Below are positions 31,441 to 40,126 of a stretch of DNA of 64,000 nt, piece after piece. Source of the stretch: Pseudohongiella nitratireducens (GTDB lineage Bacteria; Pseudomonadota; Gammaproteobacteria; Pseudomonadales; Pseudohongiellaceae). The position numbers and the translations under genes are program-made. The stretch lies in NCBI RefSeq assembly GCF_001642735.1, contig NZ_LWHM01000034.1:133152-197151 (forward strand), in the 5' to 3' direction. The notes beneath the pieces are model-generated. The model searched no databases, was not told the DNA's origin, and was given only the letters and a program-made list of their open reading frames with translations. Numbering within the stretch: the stretch's first letter is position 1; every line of letters starts with the position of its first letter.

Positions 31441-32496
31441 ATGTTCAAAAACAAAGTGGCCAACAAAGCCACGAATAAAGCCATGAAGAAAGCCGCGATT
31501 GCTACCCTGGCATCACTAGGGGTTCTGGCAGTCAGCGCTACCATCACGGCCCAGGACGATTACGTTCCCCCAATGACAGACTACGGGGTACCTGATCTGC
31601 AAGGCGTATGGCGAAATGCCACTGTGACACCATTAACCCGCCCGGAAGAACTGGGTACCCAGCGAGCCTACACTCGCGAAGAAGCCGCGATGCTTGAGCG
31701 CGCAGCCCAGCAGGCCGTAGAGGACGACAACGAGCCCCTGGATCCTGACCGCCCGCCACCGCCTGCCGAAGATTTGCCCCCAGTGGGCAACTATGACCTG
31801 TTCTGGACTGACCGTGGCATGTTCATGCCAACTATTGATGGCGAATACCGTACCTCTATCATCATAGATCCTCCCAATGGCCAGATGCCCGACTACACTG
31901 ATGAGTTCCTGGCGCGGCGTGCCGAAGAAAGAGCCAATGGCCCGGGCCCTTTTGATGGACCGGAAGGCCGTGGCCTGGGTGAACGTTGCCTGCTGTCATT
32001 CGGCTCCAACTCCGGCCCCCCCATGCTGCCGGTGATGTACAACAGTCATTATCAGATTGTGCAATCCCCCGGTTACGTCGCGATAAACGTCGAGATGGTG
32101 CATGACACTCGCATCATCCGCATCCAGGATGAACATGACCCGCATGCTGGTGTCATGAACAAATGGATGGGCGATTCCATTGGTCGCTGGGAAGGCAACA
32201 CGCTGGTCGTGGAAACGCGTCACTTTCACCCGCAACAAAGCTTTCGCGGGGCTTCCGAAAACCTGACTGTCATTGAAAAATTCCGGCGCTCGGAAGATGA
32301 CAAGATTATTTATACCTTCACGGTGAATGATCCGACCACATTCGAATCAAGCTTCACCGGTGAATTACCACTGTCTTCCTATGATGAGCCGTTGTATGAA
32401 TATGCCTGTCATGAAGGCAATTATGCATTGGCAGGCACACTGGCTGGTGCACGACGTGCTGAACGGGAAGAAGCGGAGCAGCAAGACAGCAATTGA
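31441..32496 (+). CDS. uncharacterised exported protein (PDLQGVWRNATVTPL family)
   Basis: A 351-residue protein with a basic N-terminus and a signal segment (IATLASLGVLAVSATITAQ). Family landmarks are PDLQGVW near residue 53, TSIIIDPPNGQMPDYTDE, LGERCLLSF, a GDSIGRWEGNTLVVET strand, FTVNDPTTFESSFTGELPL, and the closing YEYACHEGNYALAGTLAGAR. I know this pattern as a widespread uncharacterised exported family in marine and soil bacteria, with no known function. It has its own promoter and terminator and does not resemble flagellar proteins, so it looks inserted between fliD and flaG. Confidence 0.75.
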   Translation: MFKNKVANKATNKAMKKAAIATLASLGVLAVSATITAQDDYVPPMTDYGVPDLQGVWRNATVTPLTRPEELGTQRAYTREEAAMLERAAQQAVEDDNEPLDPDRPPPPAEDLPPVGNYDLFWTDRGMFMPTIDGEYRTSIIIDPPNGQMPDYTDEFLARRAEERANGPGPFDGPEGRGLGERCLLSFGSNSGPPMLPVMYNSHYQIVQSPGYVAINVEMVHDTRIIRIQDEHDPHAGVMNKWMGDSIGRWEGNTLVVETRHFHPQQSFRGASENLTVIEKFRRSEDDKIIYTFTVNDPTTFESSFTGELPLSSYDEPLYEYACHEGNYALAGTLAGARRAEREEAEQQDSN

Positions 32497-32533
32497 CGTT
32501 AAAACCACTCAGTTATTAACTGACTGAGACATG

Positions 32534-32570
32534 AAAAGGCGATGTATACTCAGTGTGCATCGCCTTTTTT
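32534..32570. terminator. bidirectional terminator between the exported gene and flaG
   Basis: An 11-base perfect stem (AAAAGGCGATG with CATCGCCTTTT) followed by TT on the plus strand and by TTTTCATG on the minus strand ends both convergent genes. It sits 37 bases after the plus-strand stop and 61 bases beyond the flaG stop. Confidence 0.85.
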
Positions 32571-32631
32571 GTCACTGCTTTGCTAAAAAGAGGAAAGGGT
32601 TAAAAGCTAAAGACATGAATGCTAAGTGATC

Positions 32632-33090
32632 TCAAACCTGGGTGCGAAATAAAGACAGGGATTCTTCTTCGTCCAGTTTTCGGGCCAGCTCCAGCACTTC
32701 TTTGCTGTTTATCTGACGCAGCACTCGCTGCGACTCACGATCAAGCACTGTCACAGTAGGCTCACCGCTTTCAGGATCAAAATCGAAGACAAGATCACGC
32801 TTAACATTTTGCACGTAGTCATTCAGACGTGACACCGCCTCTTCGGTATCGCGCTCCAGTTCTTCTGGCGTGCTGACGATATACCTGGGCTGCTCTTCCG
32901 CATGAGACTCTTCTTTACTACCTTGCTTTCCCTGGCGTGATTCTTTTCCAGTTTGTTTGTCTGAGTTGACCGACTGTCCGGAGTGCTTGCCGCTTTCAGC
33001 ATCCACCTCCGTATCCACCGAATCAACGGACTGTACGCGCTCCCTCGCCGTTCGGGCGGGTTCAAATCGGGTGATACTGATCTCGCTCAC
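32632..33090 (-). CDS. flaG: FlaG-family flagellar protein
   Basis: FlaG (152 residues from the GTG at 33090, with GGGAG 7 bases before it) has a disordered Ser/Lys/Glu-rich N-terminal half. The conserved C-terminal half is VSRLNDYVQNVKRDLVFDFD, then VLDRESQRVLRQINSKEVLELARKL. FlaG affects filament length in Pseudomonas. It is longer than typical FlaG (about 120-130). The nearby alternative start at 33111 lacks a good ribosome site. It lies between fliC and fliD. Confidence 0.85.
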   Translation of the reverse strand: MSEISITRFEPARTARERVQSVDSVDTEVDAESGKHSGQSVNSDKQTGKESRQGKQGSKEESHAEEQPRYIVSTPEELERDTEEAVSRLNDYVQNVKRDLVFDFDPESGEPTVTVLDRESQRVLRQINSKEVLELARKLDEEESLSLFRTQV

Positions 33091-33160
33091 AGCAGAACTC
33101 CCAAAGTGCACATCTGGCAGGAATTACCGATGGCATACCCAAGACTAGTCAGACAGAAAC

Positions 33161-33181
33161 TTCGGATATTCCTTATCCGAA
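33161..33181. other. short perfect hairpin in the flaG leader
   Basis: TTCGGATA and TATCCGAA pair around a five-base loop, 71 bases before the flaG GTG and just past the fliC terminator. If flaG is transcribed from within or through the terminator, this hairpin would be in its 5' leader. Confidence 0.5.
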
Positions 33182-33185
33182 AATG

Positions 33186-33232
33186 AAAAATCCGCCCGGC
33201 TCTTACCTTGATATCGGTAATCTCCGGGCGGA
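33186..33232 (-). terminator. rho-independent terminator of fliC
   Basis: On the minus strand a 9-base outer stem (TCCGCCCGG / CCGGGCGGA) and an inner TTACC/GGTAA stem are followed by TTTTTCATTTT. It begins 95 bases after the fliC stop. Confidence 0.9.
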
Positions 33233-33237
33233 CTTTA
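33211..33237 (-). promoter_or_regulatory. possible sigma28 (FliA) promoter for flaG, inside the fliC terminator
   Basis: TAAAGTCC (33230-33237), an 11-base spacer and ACCGATAT (33211-33218) match TAAAGTTT-N11-GCCGATAA at 12 of 16. The match lies mostly within the terminator hairpin. It may be chance, or it may be how flaG gets its own late promoter. Confidence 0.45.
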
Positions 33238-33327
33238 GGTTAATTTGCTGGCTGGGTCAGATTAATCTGACTGACCCTGGTTAACGTCGATTAACTCAGA
33301 TCAAACCAGCCTGATTAACCGGCCAGA

Positions 33328-35469
33328 TTAACCCAGCAGCTGCAGTACTTGCTGGCTGGAGGCATTCGCCTGGGCCAACATGGAAACACCTGCTTGCTGC
33401 AGTGCCTGGTTACGCGCCAGGTTGGCAGCTTCAGCTGCGAAGTCAGCATCCTGGATTCGAGAGTTTGCAGCGGAGAATTTCTCAGCCGTTGCAGACAGGT
33501 TCTCGATTGTCGCGTTAAAGCGGTTCTGAACCGCACCCAGCTCGGAACGTGCTGATGTGATTGAACTCAGCGCGTTATCGATAGTTTCCAGTGCATCTGT
33601 TGCACCTTTCTGCGTACCCAGGTCAACTTCAGTCAGACGCTGGCCAGTTTCGGCACCGCCGTATGTACCCGCTTCAAAACCCAGGCTTTCCAGTGCAGCG
33701 TTGCCGTTCTCGCCGCCAGAGACGGTGAATTTACCGCCTGATTCCAATGACACGGTAGAGTAAGTTGTCACAGCATTGACATCTGCATCATCACCGGAAG
33801 TAGCGTAATCATCTGCACCAACAGAGGCTGCATCAAGGCCAAACATCGCTGCAGTTGGACCAGCACCTGTGTTAGCAGCAGCATCTGTATCCAGAGCCAT
33901 GGCAATGTTTCGGCCATCAGCAGCTGTCAGCGTGAGACCCTGACCATTGTCTTCTGCAACAACACCAGTCTGTCCAGATACTGAGTTAATCTGAGATACA
34001 GCGTAGGCGCGGTTCTCTTCAGCAGTACCCTGTACTGTCATGTCGATATCGACACCATTAATTGTCAGCGTACCAGTATCACCAATAGAGCCAGCCGGAG
34101 CGGCAGTTGTCGTACCTTCAACTACATTTTCGTTTGCAGTTGCAGTTACGCCAGTTGCATCAGAGGCTTTGTTAATTGCCTCTGCGATTGCGATTGCAGA
34201 GCCTTCTTTGGCACTGGAATCTGCTCCGGCGTAAGAAGCGGTGTCATCACCTGCACTGGCAGCGCCAATGCTGATGCCGTTGATAACCATGTCACCTGAA
34301 GCCAGTGTGGCTGCAGTAGCGCCGGCTGTATCCGTCGCAGTCACTGTTTCAGACGCAGTGGCAGACTCACCAGCTTTATAAGTACCTGCGGTGAAACCGG
34401 CATTGGCAACATCACTGCCACCAATTTCAATGCTGTCCACACCAGACTGAGCCACCAGTGTCACGCCACCTGTATAAGTACCTGCTGATGCCAGACCAGT
34501 TGTCGCCTCATCAAGCGTTGTGAAACTCAATTCGATATTACGACCGTCAGCTGCTTCAAGTGTGACACCGAGAGCATCATCACCTGTATCAACTGCAGTA
34601 ACACCCGTCAAATCAGATTCAGCGTTAATCGCAGCAACTACCGACGCACGGCTGGATGCGGCATCGTCACTGGTGTCGATAGCAATCTGGGTACCATTGA
34701 TGGTAACTGAGCCTGAAGTTGCAGACGCTGTCATTGACGAGCCAGCAGCGACATTGGTGTCAACCACGGCTGTAACACCTGATTGATCAGATACACGGTT
34801 AATGGCTTCTGCTTTTGCAATTGCACTGGTGTTGGCTGCGTCTGTTGAAGACGCATCATCAGAGGCACGTGTTGCACCAACAGATACACCGTTGATGGTC
34901 AGCTCACCGTTTTGCAGGGCGCTGTCAGTGGCAGTAGAAGTGACACCGTTCTTGGTAGACACACCCAATGAGTCAGCCTGCAGGTTACCGATAGATACGT
35001 CGATGGTTTCACCCGCGTTGGCGCCGATCTGGAAAGAAGACTCGTAAGAGCCGTCCAGCAGTTTTACGCCGTTGAAGTTTGCTGAATCCGCAATACGACC
35101 GACTTCTGCGATCAGGGCCTGTGCTTCTGCGTTGATTAGTTCACGGTCCTCAGGACCGTATGAACCGTTAGCAGACTGCACTGCCAGCTCACGTACACGT
35201 TGCAGTGAGTCAGTCATGGAACCCATGCTGGATTCGGCTGTTTCTGCCAGAGAGATACCGTCGTTAGCGTTTCGAACCGCAACGTTCAGACCTTTGATCT
35301 GTGACGTAAAACGAGTCGAAATTGCCAGACCGGCAGCATCGTCTTTAGCACTGTTGATGCGCAAACCAGAGGACAGCCTTTCCAGAGCCTGGTTAGTACC
35401 AGCCTGCGAACTGTTGAGGTTTCGCTGCGCGTTAAGTGAAGCAATGTTGGTATTGATGACTTGTGCCAT
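33328..35469 (-). CDS. fliC: flagellin FliC with large repeated surface domain
   Basis: The flagellar filament subunit, 713 residues. The N-terminal D0/D1 (MAQVINTNIASLNAQRNLNS to about 168) and C-terminal D1/D0 (about 620 to the end, closing ASSQQVLQLLG) are classical. The central 170-620 is a large Ala/Thr/Asp-rich surface domain. It contains two related modules at about 187-315 and 391-525, each with TINGVSxG, a short helix AIAKAEAIN/AIAIAEAIN, TGVTA and AADGRNI. These fit Flagellin_IN repeats. Typical gammaproteobacterial flagellins are 280-500 residues. The nucleotide sequence is also repetitive here, so assembly should be checked. It is preceded by a sigma28 promoter. Confidence 0.95.
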   Translation of the reverse strand: MAQVINTNIASLNAQRNLNSSQAGTNQALERLSSGLRINSAKDDAAGLAISTRFTSQIKGLNVAVRNANDGISLAETAESSMGSMTDSLQRVRELAVQSANGSYGPEDRELINAEAQALIAEVGRIADSANFNGVKLLDGSYESSFQIGANAGETIDVSIGNLQADSLGVSTKNGVTSTATDSALQNGELTINGVSVGATRASDDASSTDAANTSAIAKAEAINRVSDQSGVTAVVDTNVAAGSSMTASATSGSVTINGTQIAIDTSDDAASSRASVVAAINAESDLTGVTAVDTGDDALGVTLEAADGRNIELSFTTLDEATTGLASAGTYTGGVTLVAQSGVDSIEIGGSDVANAGFTAGTYKAGESATASETVTATDTAGATAATLASGDMVINGISIGAASAGDDTASYAGADSSAKEGSAIAIAEAINKASDATGVTATANENVVEGTTTAAPAGSIGDTGTLTINGVDIDMTVQGTAEENRAYAVSQINSVSGQTGVVAEDNGQGLTLTAADGRNIAMALDTDAAANTGAGPTAAMFGLDAASVGADDYATSGDDADVNAVTTYSTVSLESGGKFTVSGGENGNAALESLGFEAGTYGGAETGQRLTEVDLGTQKGATDALETIDNALSSITSARSELGAVQNRFNATIENLSATAEKFSAANSRIQDADFAAEAANLARNQALQQAGVSMLAQANASSQQVLQLLG

Positions 35470-35551
35470 GCTGTTAACTCCTAAGGTTTACTCTTAAAAA
35501 CCGGACCGCATTGCTGTGTTTAAAACCGCTCACTGCTATGCGTTACCCCTA

Positions 35552-35578
35552 TTAACGACACGTGAAAACAAAGCTTTA
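35552..35578 (-). promoter_or_regulatory. sigma28 (FliA) promoter for fliC
   Basis: TAAAGCTT (35571-35578), an 11-base spacer and GTCGTTAA (35552-35559) match the FliA consensus at 13 of 16, 82 bases before the fliC ATG. Confidence 0.85.
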
Positions 35579-35712
35579 GGCACTAAAGTCAATAATTTAC
35601 CGGGCTCGACAGAAATTTTTTTTCTTTAGCGTTTTTTTTGCCTATCCCGTATGATATTCGTCAACATTTCCGGAAAAAACGTTATCGGCCGGTCTGGCCA
35701 AAGCCTGAACTT

Positions 35713-36084
35713 ATGAGCGAATCCGCTAAAAACCCTGAAAAACCCGCGCCTGAGCCAGCCGCTTCAATACAGCAGCAATGGCAATTAATACAGCAGATGT
35801 CACAACAACTGCACAACCTGACCCGACAAAAAGCCTGGGATCAGGTTGCCGCCCTGCAGAAAAAAAGAGAGCTCGCATTGGAAAGTTTTTTTAAAAACGA
35901 CATTCCAGCCGAGTTGGCTGCAGGGATTGCCGAAGATGTGAGAGTGATGTTGGAACAGGAACAAGCCATCAGGGATGAAGTACAGGTACATCAATCATCC
36001 TTGATGAAAGAATCTGTGCATCTGAAAAAACTACAGCAGCGCGGCCGCTCCTATCTGGCAATGAGCCAACTTAAGCGTGACTAA
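35713..36084 (+). CDS. FliT-like flagellar chaperone candidate
   Basis: A 123-residue, mostly helical protein from the ATG at 35713. A TTG at 35638 would extend it by 25. The features are a Pro/Glu-rich N-terminus, then amphipathic helices QQQWQLIQQMSQQLHNL, AWDQVAALQKKRELALESFF and a third that ends KKLQQRGRSYLAMSQL. The 'W-x5-L-x2-KRELALESFF' stretch resembles FliT. The context supports this: fliT is missing behind fliS, and the gene lies between fliC and flgL on the opposite strand. Similarity is weak and another late-export chaperone is possible. Confidence 0.5.
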   Translation: MSESAKNPEKPAPEPAASIQQQWQLIQQMSQQLHNLTRQKAWDQVAALQKKRELALESFFKNDIPAELAAGIAEDVRVMLEQEQAIRDEVQVHQSSLMKESVHLKKLQQRGRSYLAMSQLKRD

Positions 36085-36142
36085 CCCGAGTTTCTGCAAC
36101 AGCATACTTATATATGATAAACACACGCTGCTACGCTGCAAA

Positions 36143-36180
36143 GAAAGGAAAACTGCCGGTTTGTGCTAACAAACCAGCAG
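36143..36180 (-). terminator. rho-independent terminator of the flg operon
   Basis: A 12-base stem with one G:T pair (CTGCTGGTTTGT / ACAAACCGGCAG) is followed on the minus strand by TTTTCCTTTC, 17 bases beyond the flgL stop. It also separates flgL from the convergent FliT-like gene. Confidence 0.88.
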
Positions 36181-36197
36181 GGCCTGATACGAATGCC

Positions 36198-37439
36198 TTA
36201 AAGCATATTAAAGAGTGACAACCGAGTAATCTTTGTGAAAGTGGTTTGTGCCGCTTCCAGCACAAAGCTTTCTTCGGACAGCTGGCTGATCGCCGCAGCA
36301 TAATCAAGGTCTGCCAGCTCTGAGAGCGACTGACTGACCAATAGTTCGAAATCCGCGTTACTGGCCTGCGCCGCTTCTGTCTGGTTTAATCGCGCACCAA
36401 TGGCCGCAGTGGTTTTCAACACCTGATCCTGACCACGATTGAGGTTTTCCATGGCAACGTTCATTTCGGCTTTGAGCGCATCATCCGACAAACCGTTCTG
36501 CGAGGCTTTTAGCGTCTCCACGTAGTCCTGCAACCCTTCCAGCAACCCCTTCTGGTTGGTGGAACCCAGCGTGAAGCTGTCGCCTTCTGCCGGTCGGCCG
36601 TCTATGCGGAATGCCATACCCGCGACCTCGATCTCTCGGCCTGAAACATAGGGAATGTTCTGTGCCAACACCCGACCATCTTCTACCTGTTTAATGGTGT
36701 AATTTAATCCAGGTGGGTTGATTTCATTAGCAGGACGAAATTCAACAATCGCCGACCCGGGGTGGAATTTGTCAAACTGTTCCTGATTGCGAATACTGGC
36801 CTTGCTGATGTTAGCCGGAGGCTGTGCTGTATTGGCATCATTTGCACTGGTATTCACCCCGGGCCTTGCACTTTTGATATTGACGAAAAGGTCATAACCA
36901 GAGTCGTTGGCGGCCACAGATGTCACCGGGCCGATTTGTACAAAACGTTGTCCCTGGTCACCCTGGTATACATACTTGCCTTCATTGTCTTTAACGAAAG
37001 GTTGAGTACTGCCTTTATTCCCGGAGAACAAATACTCACCGCCAGCATCTTTCGAATTCATGTACTGAGCCATGGCATCAACCACTGATTCCAGTTCGAC
37101 GGCGATATAGCCTCGCTGATCACCGGCAAGCGCCCCGTTACCTGACTGCGTGACCAGTTCCTGGGCTTTCTGAATCAGGTCATTAATACCACCCAGCGCT
37201 ACTTCTTCGCGTTGCAGACGGCTGGAGAGGCCGGAAATACTGTTATTGTATTTCTCAATACTGGCCATCTCCTGATTCAGCTGCAAAATACGGGTAGCGG
37301 CTATCGGATCATCTGCCGGTGTCAGCACCCGTTTATTGGAGGCGATCTGCTGCTGTGTCTTACTGACCGCTGTCTGTGCATCCAGGATCGGATTCAGACC
37401 GCGGTTAAAGAGCTGACTGGTCGACATGCGTACTGCCAT
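36198..37439 (-). CDS. flgL: flagellar hook-associated protein FlgL
   Basis: The hook-filament junction protein HAP3 (413 residues). Flagellin-like N-terminus MSTSQLFNRGLNPILDAQTAVSKTQQQIAS and C-terminus ending QTTFTKITRLSLFNML. The middle holds short beta-rich segments. Its length is usual for Pseudomonas-like FlgL. Last gene of the flg run, 20 bases after flgK and followed by the operon terminator. Confidence 0.93.
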   Translation of the reverse strand: MAVRMSTSQLFNRGLNPILDAQTAVSKTQQQIASNKRVLTPADDPIAATRILQLNQEMASIEKYNNSISGLSSRLQREEVALGGINDLIQKAQELVTQSGNGALAGDQRGYIAVELESVVDAMAQYMNSKDAGGEYLFSGNKGSTQPFVKDNEGKYVYQGDQGQRFVQIGPVTSVAANDSGYDLFVNIKSARPGVNTSANDANTAQPPANISKASIRNQEQFDKFHPGSAIVEFRPANEINPPGLNYTIKQVEDGRVLAQNIPYVSGREIEVAGMAFRIDGRPAEGDSFTLGSTNQKGLLEGLQDYVETLKASQNGLSDDALKAEMNVAMENLNRGQDQVLKTTAAIGARLNQTEAAQASNADFELLVSQSLSELADLDYAAAISQLSEESFVLEAAQTTFTKITRLSLFNML

Positions 37440-37459
37440 GGGAATACTCCTGAATTAAT

Positions 37460-40126
37460 CTATAACCGCATCAGTACATCGAAGAGATCACGCGCCAGCG
37501 TGATCAGTCGCGCAGAGGCATTGTAATGTTGTTCCAGTTGAATCAGGCGGGCGGCCTCTTCTTCCAGGTTTACGCCACTGACCGACTGCATGGCATCCAT
37601 TGACTGGCGCAGCATCGATTCACCGGCATTCTGATTGATTCGTGCCTGACTGGTCAGGATGCCAACGCTTTCGGCTAGCTGACCATAACTGTCCTGGAAG
37701 CTCTGATTACCGTCCGAGAACAGCTTGGCATCACCCAGCGCCAGCATGGCACTGCCATTACGGTTATCCGCCGTAGCGTCATTGTTATAGCCGATCACAA
37801 AGCTGTCGCCTGCCTTGGGCTGGCCTTCGGGGCCACTGCCACTGGACATGGTTACCTGGATGCCCAGATAGTTCGAGACACCCGAAGGTGTTGACCCGAA
37901 CACACCATTGGCCTGGTTGGTTTGCATCTGTGAGTTAGCAGCCAGCTGTACATCTACGCGCCCGCCTACCGTCATATCCAGTGCTGGATCTCCCGGTGCC
38001 GGTGCATTTACCAGTTGGGCTGCGTCACCGGCCCGGAAACTGCCATCACCATCCACCTGGAACTTGAAATCAGCCCCGCTGGTCGCATTGATGGTCAGGT
38101 TCGTACCGTCGCTTTTCGCATAGATACCCTGAACCTTCAGGTCAGGGCTGTTGTTGATCCGGTCACGCAGGAAATCCGCAGTCAGCGGCGAAGGCACAGG
38201 GTCAGCTGTCGCCTCTCCCGGCATGACAAAACCAGGGTCCGTCAGGTTGACACCATTTAAAGACAGCTCCAGCCCAGCTCCGCTAAAGTCATTCATGATA
38301 ATGCTGTTGTAGGCAGTGGCATTGACACCGCTCAGACTATTGAGGCGGCGGGCCATACTTTCAGCAGATTCATCCGCACCGAGAGTCAGACGCTGCTCAC
38401 GAATAAATCCGGTTTCCGGGTCGGTGGTCTGAACACTCACCTGCTCGCCGGGATAACCATTATTGGCGCTGCCCATTACAATCTGCCCTACCGCAGTTCC
38501 CTGACTTACGATGGTTTGTCCACCCGGATCACTGGGAAACAAGGCATTATTGGAACCCGGGACAAAAGGCAGGTTCGACATCGGTGGTGTCAGCGCTTTA
38601 GGGTTCGCCGGATCAGAGTAATCCAGCACTTCATAGGTCGTTGCTGATGTAAAACGAACCATCAGTGGTGGATCGAGCTGGCCCTTCTTGTCAAACAGGT
38701 CGGTACTGATATCCTGAACGGAAGAGCTGAGTACCTGCGCCCCGCCCTGGTTGGCTGGACTGGCGCTGACCCGGACCGGGGAAGCAAAGGCAAATTCTTC
38801 CGCACGGCTAATCTGCACATTGAGGTCAGTGGCACCATTGCGGGTGGGCTGTAACAGAAAGCGATCACCACTACGGAATGAACCACCTTCAAAGTTTATC
38901 GAGAAGCCGTCCATTGATGCTGTCTGAGGATAGCTCGTGGGTAATATGCCCTGGCTCACAACCTCATTATCACTGAGACGTGTCACGGTATATTCCCGCC
39001 CCGGCCCAGTAAAACGCAACTCATAGTCGCTGGCTTTTAACTGGCTCAGATCATCCAGGGTGACATTCAGGTTTCTGTCAGCCGGCGGCAGGTTATCCAT
39101 TGACGCCTTAACCCGGTTACGGGCCACCTGGGCATTGTTCACGTCAGTAAAGACATTACCCCCCAAACTTCCTTCAAGATCCATGCCCAGGCGATTCTGC
39201 TCATTAATACTGGCCGCCACACCGGTCGCCAGCAACCCCAGCGATGATGCTGCAGGCTCCAGTGCCTCTTCCCGGAACCGTAACAGTGCTCCCGCCTGCC
39301 CGCCAGTCATCAGCTTGTTGACAACCTGGGTTCCGGCTCGGGATTCAAACACAAGGTCGTAACGGCTTGCATCAGTGCTACCCGGCACAGCTTTGACAGA
39401 CTGCAAAGAACTGCCGACCACCAGCGCCTGACCCTGACCAATAAATACATCCAGCCCGCCATCTTCTCGATCAACTGTATTCACCTGCACGTATTCACCC
39501 AACTGACGCACCAGCATGTCGCGCTGGTCCATCATGTCATTGGGCTGAACCCGGCCGTCATTACCCATGGCATCGCCAATCAACTGATTAAGTTCGGATA
39601 TCTGTTTGCCCAATGAGGTGATGTTTTCAGCAACGCCAACCAGTTGTTTATTGACCGCTGTATTCTGATCCTGCAGTCGCGACTCGACGGCTTTAAAACC
39701 GGACGTCAACTGCTTGGCCTGCGTTAACAGTAATTCGCGCCCCAGCATGGAGCCCGGGTCATTGATTGATTCATTGACGGCGTCAAAGAAATTATTGAGA
39801 TAACTGGCAATATTGGTTTGTTCCGACGCCAGCAGGTTATTAATCTGAGAGACCTGGGACAAATAGGTGTCGGCCTCACTCAGTGTGCCAATATCGCGTA
39901 TCACCTGATCCTGCAGATACTTTTCGGTATGCCGGATAATCTGGTCAATATTGACACCGGTACCGAGGTATCCTGCCGATGTCTTCAGCGCAGAGTTGGT
40001 ACTTTGCTGAATCGACTGACGACTGTAGCCTTCTGTATTGGCGTTAACAATGTTGTTACCGATTACCGACATTGCTGCCTGGTTTAGACGAATGCCGGTA
40101 ATTGCTGTATTCAATAAGTCACTCAC
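37460..40126 (-). CDS. flgK: flagellar hook-associated protein FlgK, enlarged
   Basis: HAP1, first junction protein on the hook. N-terminus SDLLNTAITGIRLNQAAMSVIGNNIVNANTEG-type rod signature and C-terminal LEEEAARLIQLEQHYNASARLI both match. At 888 residues it is longer than the usual 540-690. Extra domains lie between about 400 and 770 and contain beta-rich, flagellin_IN-like stretches (LTLGADESAESMARRL, FQVDGDGSFRAGD). It overlaps flgJ by 4 bases. Confidence 0.93.
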   Translation of the reverse strand: MSDLLNTAITGIRLNQAAMSVIGNNIVNANTEGYSRQSIQQSTNSALKTSAGYLGTGVNIDQIIRHTEKYLQDQVIRDIGTLSEADTYLSQVSQINNLLASEQTNIASYLNNFFDAVNESINDPGSMLGRELLLTQAKQLTSGFKAVESRLQDQNTAVNKQLVGVAENITSLGKQISELNQLIGDAMGNDGRVQPNDMMDQRDMLVRQLGEYVQVNTVDREDGGLDVFIGQGQALVVGSSLQSVKAVPGSTDASRYDLVFESRAGTQVVNKLMTGGQAGALLRFREEALEPAASSLGLLATGVAASINEQNRLGMDLEGSLGGNVFTDVNNAQVARNRVKASMDNLPPADRNLNVTLDDLSQLKASDYELRFTGPGREYTVTRLSDNEVVSQGILPTSYPQTASMDGFSINFEGGSFRSGDRFLLQPTRNGATDLNVQISRAEEFAFASPVRVSASPANQGGAQVLSSSVQDISTDLFDKKGQLDPPLMVRFTSATTYEVLDYSDPANPKALTPPMSNLPFVPGSNNALFPSDPGGQTIVSQGTAVGQIVMGSANNGYPGEQVSVQTTDPETGFIREQRLTLGADESAESMARRLNSLSGVNATAYNSIIMNDFSGAGLELSLNGVNLTDPGFVMPGEATADPVPSPLTADFLRDRINNSPDLKVQGIYAKSDGTNLTINATSGADFKFQVDGDGSFRAGDAAQLVNAPAPGDPALDMTVGGRVDVQLAANSQMQTNQANGVFGSTPSGVSNYLGIQVTMSSGSGPEGQPKAGDSFVIGYNNDATADNRNGSAMLALGDAKLFSDGNQSFQDSYGQLAESVGILTSQARINQNAGESMLRQSMDAMQSVSGVNLEEEAARLIQLEQHYNASARLITLARDLFDVLMRL

